A stretch of 16,572 nt of DNA from positions 1-16,572 of the forward strand of contig MU119839.1 in NCBI GenBank assembly GCA_014904845.1. The letters run 5' to 3'. Under the pieces are notes generated by a model, which saw only the letters and a list, made by a program, of their open reading frames with translations, was not told the origin of the DNA and ran no database searches. The stretch's first letter is position 1. Every line of letters starts with the position of its first letter. Positions 9,659-16,572 of the stretch are shown here, piece by piece. The translations under genes and the position numbers were made by a program. Source of the DNA: Acephala macrosclerotiorum. Taxonomy: Eukaryota; Ascomycota; Leotiomycetes; Helotiales; Mollisiaceae.

Positions 9659-10735
9659 TTAATCTTCAAGAGAAGGCCATCGTTCTCTAACATAAACAAG
9701 GCCGTCTCTCGTTAGATTTGGTGGCAAAACGTATGGCATTCCCCCTATTACATACAAATGACTCATAACTTTATAAGTGCCAACCAAAGCTACTCGAAGA
9801 ACAGTCTTCAAAACTGGTCTTAGCTCGGTTATCTCATCGATCGTTGGGGGCGCATAGTGACTGAAGACTTGCATCGCCGTACTGATTTGCTGGCTTGACA
9901 GCCCTTCCGTGGACCCTCTTGATTGGTACCACTGATAACCTTCTTCGAAGTTCGAATCCTCGAAAACGTGATATAAGCAGTTGCCACTACACCCGAAGTA
10001 ACGCATATCTCGCACGCTTTTCATTAGTATATGTACAATCGACACGCTTAGTTCTACAGGAAACGCCTTCTCAAGGTTCTTTAGGCAGTGAATCATGCGA
10101 TCTAAAGCCCGATCCACAATCACCACTCGATCTTTGTCACGATCCATAAAGTCCGGAGCAACTGGAGCTGTGCGGCTCAGCCCGACTGCAACTATCCATC
10201 CTCCCCTTGACAAATCGCTTCGATCGAGTATCGGATGGGGAATATAACGGTTATCGGGGAGAGCCTGTGGGTTTTGGTACCACGGCGGGTAACCTTGGAG
10301 CATGAGTTCTATCTCTCGTTTCGTAACATCTAGCCGATAAGCTCTGCGGAAGCCGGTTGGAAGTGGCTGCCGTAATTGGAGGTATGCCGTCAATAGTCCT
10401 CCGACTTCCTGGAATACGACTCGAACAGCTTCCTTTTCCGCGTTGAGGAGCGACAGGAGCACCTTAAGTGTTGTTGTATCAGTTCGAATATATGTCGTTG
10501 TACGACTGAGTTGTTTTGGCTTTCTGACGGTGTTGCTACGCCTTATTGTGAAGAAGCTTGCAATTGTTCTTTCCCAGGTCTGCTCCACGTCAGGCGGGCC
10601 CAGGTGAATGCAGTGCTGCGGAGGTAAGGAGCAGCTGTGTAGAGGTCCATCGGGAATATCGAGCCATTCAAGCCTTTCACACCTTGCCGTGTCAATTTGA
10701 GTGATATATTCGATGGTCTTGATAATCTGATTGAT
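9659..10735 (-). CDS. Unrecognised fungal-type protein, 5' end incomplete
   Basis: This is the only substantial gene-like frame in the window: 358 codons from just after an in-frame TAA (10738-10736) to TAA at 9661-9659. No ATG occurs before codon 145 (10303). The GTG at 10588 is not a credible eukaryotic start, and the 49 codons upstream of it also look coding (for example RLEWLDIPDG). The real start is therefore probably on an upstream exon that is missing, eroded or not visible. A trial intron from a GTAAGC donor at 10794 to CAG at 10727 (68 nt) fails because exon 1 would end in a stop. By codon number from 10735, a basic stretch (TIRRSNTVRKPKQ) lies near 63-75, an aromatic patch (YPPWYQNP) near 149-156, and a Cys-x3-Cys pair (CSGNC) near 251-255. 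A hydrophobic C-terminal part follows (VLRVALVGTYKVM and GGMPYVLPPN). There is no clear signal peptide, transmembrane helix or catalytic motif. Function is unknown; it may be a gene fragment or pseudogene. Confidence 0.6.
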   Translation of the reverse strand: MNQIIKTIEYITQIDTARCERLEWLDIPDGPLHSCSLPPQHCIHLGPPDVEQTWERTIASFFTIRRSNTVRKPKQLSRTTTYIRTDTTTLKVLLSLLNAEKEAVRVVFQEVGGLLTAYLQLRQPLPTGFRRAYRLDVTKREIELMLQGYPPWYQNPQALPDNRYIPHPILDRSDLSRGGWIVAVGLSRTAPVAPDFMDRDKDRVVIVDRALDRMIHCLKNLEKAFPVELSVSIVHILMKSVRDMRYFGCSGNCLYHVFEDSNFEEGYQWYQSRGSTEGLSSQQISTAMQVFSHYAPPTIDEITELRPVLKTVLRVALVGTYKVMSHLYVIGGMPYVLPPNLTRDGLVYVRERWPSLED

Positions 10736-10870
10736 TTATTGAGATGATGAGATCTAGCTAGGTGCGGGGACATTATATTTATTGCAGTGCTTACTCAGTA
10801 CTAAAACCACTCGAAAGTCTAATACGTCCTTTACTAAAAAGCACTATAGAAATATATCCATTCCAATATT
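10736..10870 (-). other. Upstream flank of the minus-strand gene, no workable first exon
   Basis: An ATG at 10773-10771 opens a different frame that overlaps the gene. Joining it to the gene frame would require an intron or indel of length 2 modulo 3, and no convincing GT...AG pair was found. A GTAAGC donor-like motif (10794-10789), a CTCAAT branch-like motif (10743-10738) and a CAG acceptor-like site (10729-10727) are present. They do not preserve the reading frame. The region becomes A/T-rich toward 10870, so a first exon may have decayed. Confidence 0.4.
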
Positions 10871-10990
10871 TAAAATAATATAAATAATCAATATTTTCAC
10901 GTGATTATCGCATTAATTATTATTGTGATTTATTATTTCTTATTTTTTATTAATTATAATATCGAATCGTAATAAAAAGTTTTATTAAAT
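10780..10990. other. Right boundary of the island, graded
   Basis: Over about 200 bases the sequence passes from mixed composition to almost pure A/T. Intermediate bases still contain CpA, CpT and TpG (for example TCACGTGATTATCGC at 10898-10912). The TCACGTGAT here shares nine bases with the CACGTG palindromes at the left boundary. That core is itself palindromic and short, so pairing of the two ends is not established. The gradual decay contrasts with the sharp left edge and resembles leakage of RIP from a repeat into adjoining unique DNA. Confidence 0.5.
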
Positions 10991-11586
10991 AATATAATAC
11001 TAATTTTAATTACTTCGTAAAAAAATTTAAAAAATTTAAAAAAAATTAAAAATTAAATTTTTTTTTATTATAAAAATTCGATTTTAAATAAAATATTTTT
11101 AATTTTTATTTTATAATTAAAAAATATTTTAAATTTATTTAAATTTATTATAAATTAATTATTTTTTGAAATTAATTTTAAAATTAATTTATTTTTAATA
11201 ATTATATTATTTTTTATATAAAAATATCGAAATTTAATATATTTAAATTTATTTAAAAATTTTATATTTATATTAAAATCGATTATAAAAAATTATTATA
11301 ATATAAAATAAATTTTTTTTTAAAATTTTTATTAATTTTTATATTATATTTTATAAAAATAATAAATTCGTTTAATTTAAATATTTGAAATCGAATTATA
11401 ATAATAATTTATTTATAAATATTTTTTAATAAATTATAAAAATATTATTTTCGCGATTTTTTTCGATTTAAAATTTTATAAAAATAATAATAAAATTAAA
11501 ATTAAAATTTTTTTAACGTTTTTTAATTTTAATTTTAATAATTAATATATTATTAATAAATAAAAAAATTAAAATTAATTTTAAAT

Positions 11587-11666
11587 ATTATAAATTTTAA
11601 TTTTTTAAAATATTATTTAATTTTATTATAAATTTTAATTTTTTAAAATATTATTTAATTTTATTA
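11587..11666. repeat. 38-bp tandem duplication, two exact copies
   Basis: A 38-base A/T-only unit beginning ATTATAAATTTTAATT occupies 11587-11624 and is repeated identically at 11625-11662. The first four bases of a third copy follow. Exact identity implies that the duplication happened after most of the C-to-T decay, or that it is a recent slippage or assembly product. Confidence 0.85.
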
Positions 11667-12414
11667 AATTATATTTAAAAAGTTTATTTAAATTTATAAA
11701 ATAATTTTTTAAATAAAAAATAAATATTTTTATTTTTTAAAAAAAAATAAACGTTTTAAAATAATTAATATTATAAATTTATTTAAATTTTTTAATAATA
11801 ATTTTAATTTTACGTCGAATTAATTTATTATAAATATTAAATTTTTTTTTAATATTTATTTGTTTAAAATAATATTTTTATAATAATTTTATAAATATTT
11901 ATTTTTTAAATAATTTTGAATTTAATAACGATTATTTTTATTTAATTAAAACTTTTTTTTTTTTAAAGTTTTATTAACGATTAAAAACTCGAATAAAACG
12001 TTAAATATATTTAAAAAAAAAAATTTTTTTATTATTTATTTCATTATTTATTATTTTTTTATTTTAATAAAAAAATTATAAATTTTTTTAATTTTTTTAA
12101 TTATTCGATTATTAATTTTTAATATTTAAAATAAATTTTATTTTTAAATTTAATTAAAATTTTAAATATTAAAATTTTATTTATTATTTTTATTATTTAT
12201 AATATTAATTCAATTTTATTAATTTATTTTTAAAATTATAAAAATTATAATATTATTAATTTAATAATAAATATATTATTATAATTTTATAAATATTATT
12301 TTAATATTTTTTAATATTAAATATATTAAAATTATTATTCGTTTTATATAATTTTATAATATATATAATTTAATTATTATATATTTTAATATATTTAAAT
12401 ATTTTAATTTTTAA

Positions 12415-12473
12415 AAAATAAATAATAAAATAAATAATAAAATAAATAATAAAATAAATAATAAAATAAATAT
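12415..12473. repeat. 12-bp A/T minisatellite, about 4.5 copies
   Basis: The unit AATAATAAAATA occurs four times in perfect tandem (12421-12468). A half unit precedes it (12415-12420) and a partial unit follows. It contains no C or G and is consistent with replication slippage in A/T-rich DNA. Confidence 0.85.
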
Positions 12474-13571
12474 AAAAATAAAATAAATTTTTAAAATTTT
12501 AATTTTTAAAAAATAAATTATAAAAATCGATTATAAAATTTTTTTATTTAAATATACGTTTTTATATTTAAATTATAAAAATGTAATTTATTATAATAAT
12601 TTATTTTTTTGATTTTTAATACGATAATTTTTTTTAAGTTTTTATTTAATTATTTAATACGTTATAATATTATATAAAATTTAATTAAATTTTTATTTTA
12701 AATAATAAAATAATATTTTTTTATATATTATTATTATTTTTATAATTAAATACATTTTAATATTAATATTAATTTTATAAAGTTTTTATTTTTATTTTAT
12801 TATAATATTTATTAAATTATTTTAATTTTTAATTTTACGTTTTTTAATATTTTTAATTTTATTATTTATTTTAAAATATATTTTTATTATTTTTCTTTAA
12901 ATATTTTAATAAATTAAATCGTAAACTTTAATAAATTTTAATTATTTTACGTTGTTTATATTAATATTTTTTAAATTTATTTTAATTATAATATTTTAAA
13001 ATAATAAAATATTAAAAAATTCGAATTTCGATTTTTTTTATTAAAATTATTAAAATTAAATTAACGTATAAAACTTTTTTTAATATACGATTTAATTTTT
13101 AATATCGAAATAAATAAAAATTTATATTTAATAATTAATATTAATATTTTATTATTTTAAAATTATTATTATTATTATATTATTTTTTTTAATATATATA
13201 TATATATTTTTAAACGTTAATTTTTTTATTATATTTTTTATATTATTATTTACTATTTAATTATAATATTATAAATAATATTTAATTAAAATTATATTTT
13301 TTAATAAATTATTTATAAATTTCTCGATTAATTTTCTTTTAATTAAAATTTTTATATTATAATTAAAATTTTTTTTTTAATATTTTTATATATTTATTTC
13401 GAATATTATTATAAATATTTTTAAAATTTAAATAATTAATAATTATATTTATTATTTTATTAAAATTTTAATCGAATAATATAAAATTATTTTAATATAA
13501 AAAATTAAAATATACGAAATTTATAAATTATACTTCGTAAATATTAATATTATTAAAATATTTTTTTCGTT

Positions 13572-13637
13572 TCGAAAAAAAAAACTCGTTTAATAATTCG
13601 TTAAACGAATTAATAACGAACGAGTTTTTTTTTTCGA
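13572..13637. repeat. 66-bp inverted repeat with palindromic centre
   Basis: The 19-base arms at 13572-13590 and 13619-13637 are exact reverse complements: TCGA, nine more A, then CTCGTT on the left. Each arm keeps two CpG. Between them lies a second palindrome (13595-13611), AATTCGTT and AACGAATT around a single A. The whole could fold into a long hairpin. It resembles a small MITE-like or solo palindromic element, or a processed remnant of inverted terminal repeats. It is the most ordered structure in the A+T-rich arms. Confidence 0.75.
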
Positions 13638-14930
13638 TACTCGATATATATTTTATTTTATAAATCTCGATAAAACGTTTTTACGAAAAATTATAAAATT
13701 TTCGATTTTAGTAATATATTTTTATTTCAAACTTTAAATTAATAATTTTTAATTTAAACGTTTTATAAATATTTAAAATTAAAATAATTTTATTAAAATT
13801 TTAAATTTTATCGAATATTAAAAATTGATAAATATTTTAATATTTTAAATAAAAATATATTTATTACGAAGTTTTATATTATTAAAAAAACACTTTTTAA
13901 AATTTTCGTTTTTATATTAAATTATTACGATTTATTTTATTAATTATAAATAATTATTATAATTATAATTATTAAAAAAAATTTTAAATTTTTTTTTAAA
14001 AATTGTTCAATTATAAAATTTTAATATTTTTTATTAAAAAAACAATTATCGATTTTAATACTTAAAATAAAAACGTATTTAAAAATTTTATAATCGCGAT
14101 TTAATTAAATACGATTAATTTTTATTAATTTACATAATAATAAATTTATAAAATTATTTGAAATTTAAAATTTAAAAATATTTAATTAAATATTAATCTA
14201 TTTACGAATTTTATACAATTTGAATTAATTAATAAATAAAAAAATTGTAAATTAATTATAATTATAAAATTTTAATATTTTTTATTAAATCGATTATATA
14301 TTAATTTGAAATTATAAAATCGCGAAATTTTTAAATAAATTAATTAAATCGTTATATTAAAATATTTTAATAAAATTTAAATAAAATCGTTTATTATAAA
14401 AAGTATTAATATTACGTATATATAAAAAAATTAATATTAATTTTTAAATCGAATAAATAATTTTTTTATTTAATAATTATATTAAATAATTAATTAATTT
14501 TTAATATTAATATTATTTTAAATTATATTAAATTAAATTTTATTTATAATTATATTATTTATAATAAAATTTTAATTACAAATATTAAAAATCTATTAAT
14601 AATTATAAAAATAAAATAAAAAAATTATTATTTTAAAAAAATAAAATAAACGTAAATCGAAAAAATATTAATAATTCGAAATAAAAAATAATTATAATTT
14701 TTGATTTTATTTTATATAATAATAATAAAATAAAATAAATTTATTTAATAATATAAAAATAATAAAAATTAAAATACTAAAATTATTAATAAATATTAAA
14801 TAAAAAAATAAATAAAATATATAAAATAAAATAAATAATTTTAATTTTATTCGAATTTTACGATTTTTTTCGATTTATTATTATTAATTTAAAAAATTAT
14901 TTATATTTTTTTATTTATTTTATATTTTAT

Positions 14931-14966
14931 TTTACGATTTATTTTACGATTTATTTTACGATTTAA
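14931..14966. repeat. 12-bp tandem repeat with one CpG per unit, three copies
   Basis: The unit TTTACGATTTAT occurs twice exactly (14931-14942, 14943-14954), and a third copy (14955-14966) differs only at its end. Each unit keeps one CpG at the same place, so the repeat either arose after the C-to-T decay or kept its CpG because that context is spared. Confidence 0.85.
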
Positions 14967-16572
14967 TTTATAATTCGTTTTATATAATAGTTTTAATTTT
15001 ATTAATTATTTTAAATTTCTTTTTTTTTATATATATTAATATTATATATTATTTATTTTTCGATTTATTATTAAATTTTAATATATTTTTTTAAAATTAA
15101 TATATATTAAAAAATTAAATTTTATATTTATAATTAAATATTAATAAATAATAAAATTTAATAAATATAATTCGTTTTATTAATATTATTTATTTTTTAC
15201 GTTTTTTATTATTAAATATATTTTAATTTATACGATATTTAATTATTATTTTTATATTATTTTATAATTTATATAAAATAAAATTTACGATTTTAAATTT
15301 CAATATAAATAAATTTTTTTATCGAATTACGATTTTTAATTTTAAAAATAAAATTTTTATATTAAATTTTATTAATTAATTAATTTTTAATTTTTTTTTA
15401 TTAAAAATATTTATTATTAATAATTTATTTTTATTTATTTTTTTATTTATTTATAATATTTTTTATTTTTTTTAATATTTTATTATTTAATAAATTTATT
15501 ATTAATTTTATAAATTTTTTTTTTAAAAAAAAATTTATACGAATAAATTATTTAAATTAAAATATAATAATTATAATAATTTTAAATTTAAAAAAAAAAA
15601 AAAATTTTTAAATAATAAAAACGATTTTTAAATTAAAATTCGTATAAATTCGAATTTATATATTAATAAAAAAAATAATAACGAATATAAAAACGATTTT
15701 TAAATTTTTTTAAAATATAATATTATATATAAAAATAATTTTTATATTTTAAAAAGTTTAAATAAAAAAAAAAAATTAATATATTATAAATTTTATTATA
15801 TAATTAATTTTTTTTAAATTTAATTAATAAAAAATAATTTTAATTATTTTAATATTAAAAAATAAATTCGTAATATATTTTAATTATTATAATTTTTTAA
15901 ATTTATTAATATTTCGATTTCAAAATTTAATGCGATATTTATATATTATTTAATTATAATTTTTGAAAATTTAAAAAAAGTATATTATTAAAATTTTTTA
16001 TTTTAAATAATTAATCGTTTTATTTATATAAATTTATATTTATTTTTAATTTATAATATATATTTATAATTTTATAAAAACGTTATTTTTTATTTATATT
16101 ATAAATTATAATAAAATTATAATCGTTTATTTTATTTATTATATTTAATTTAATAAAAATTTAAAAATTATTTTAATAATAAAATAAACGATTTAAATAT
16201 AATAAAATTTTATTTTTTATATTTTTATTATTTTATTTTTATTATTTTTAATAAATTAATAAATAAACAAATTAAAATTTTTTTATAATTATTATATAAC
16301 GATTTTTTAAATATATATAAAAAGTTTATTATTAAATAATAATATTAAATATATTAAAAAAAAATATAATTTTTAATATTATAATAATTATATTTTAATT
16401 ATATTAATTTTTTTTTAAAACAATTAAATATTTATTATTAATATTAATTTTTAATTTTAAAAAAATAATAAAAAAATAAAAAGTTTTTTAAATTATTATA
16501 TTTATATTATTAAAGTTTTTTTTATAATAAATTTAATATTAAATATAATAAAAAAATTATTATTTAAAAATT

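Larger units (their letters stand above)
10991..16572. other. Gene-free A+T-rich arm with RIP-like decay (right)
   Basis: Base use is the same as in the left arm: nearly all A/T, with remaining C and G mostly as CpG, and stops throughout all frames. Sub-stretches around 11520-11750 and 12110-12530 have almost no C or G at all. Positions 13540-13690 are relatively CpG-rich and hold a clean inverted repeat. No gene, RNA gene or recognisable transposon coding remnant was seen. It is inferred to be a saturated RIP-type compartment continuous in character with the left arm. Confidence 0.85.

Noticed and set aside
9496..9699. 67-codon minus-strand frame overlapping the end of the main gene
   Set aside because: It starts at TTG and lies in a different frame from the main gene. 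The main gene frame and its 40-codon extension give the more protein-like reading of the same bases.
9895..10149. 84-codon plus-strand frame
   Set aside because: It is antisense to the central part of the 358-codon gene and is best explained as a shadow of its codon structure. It starts at a non-ATG codon.
10543..10773. 76-codon minus-strand frame starting at a true ATG
   Set aside because: Most of it overlaps the 5' part of the main gene in another frame, where the main gene frame is open and more protein-like. It could contain a first exon, but no frame-preserving intron was found.
10727..10794. 68-nt fungal-type intron (GTAAGC donor, CTCAAT branch, CAG acceptor) for the main gene
   Set aside because: Size and motifs fit, but the phase needed by the downstream frame makes the last codon of exon 1 a TGA stop, with further stops before it.
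8505..10912. The whole island as one DNA transposon with matching terminal repeats
   Set aside because: Only a short palindromic TCACGTGAT is shared between the ends. No longer terminal repeat, target-site duplication or transposase motif was visible.
12415..14966. CRISPR-like array from regularly spaced A/T repeats
   Set aside because: The repeats are contiguous short tandem units without unique spacers, and no cas genes are present. They are slippage minisatellites.
1..16572. Mitochondrial DNA, or a genome that is A+T-rich throughout (such as Plasmodium or gut fungi)
   Set aside because: There are no mitochondrial genes, rRNAs or tRNAs. The arms have no coding frames, CpG is retained, and the central island has ordinary composition. 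Together these fit a two-compartment RIP-affected fungal genome better.

Overview
The window looks like nuclear DNA from a filamentous ascomycete (Pezizomycotina-like). Two huge stretches of extremely A+T-rich DNA (about 1-8480 and 10870-16572; G+C below roughly 10% by eye) flank one island of ordinary composition (about 8480-10870; G+C a little under half by eye). In the A+T-rich arms the surviving C and G lie mostly in CpG dinucleotides, while CpA, CpT, CpC and their complements are largely gone. This is what near-saturated repeat-induced point mutation (RIP), or another CpG-sparing C-to-T process, would leave. No organism can be named from the sequence; the fungal assignment is an inference from the RIP-like pattern and the two-compartment layout.

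Layout: positions 1-109 are an ATAA tetranucleotide microsatellite. Positions 110-8480 are A+T-rich, with no credible gene and only local patches of denser CpG (notably 6240-6560). The switch to normal composition happens within a few tens of bases near 8465-8500. Next comes a palindrome-rich segment (8505-8612) with an imperfect inverted repeat built around two CACGTG cores and an 18-bp perfect palindrome. Positions 8613-9317 hold nothing clearly coding. A short acidic open frame on the plus strand (9318-9485) may be an exon remnant.

The main gene is a minus-strand open frame, 9659-10735, of 358 codons, for a protein I do not recognise. It has no ATG near its 5' end, and its upstream side runs into the decayed flank. 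After its TAA stop the same frame stays open for 40 coding-looking codons (9658-9539). A CAA-to-TAA change would explain this, so the gene may be truncated or broken at both ends.

The right boundary (10780-10990) is more gradual than the left. The right arm holds no gene, but it has several clean repeats: a 38-bp tandem duplication, two 12-bp minisatellites and a 66-bp inverted repeat with a palindromic centre. The simplest reading is a small gene-bearing island left intact (or inserted later) inside a RIP-eroded, formerly repetitive compartment. No interacting gene set can be inferred.
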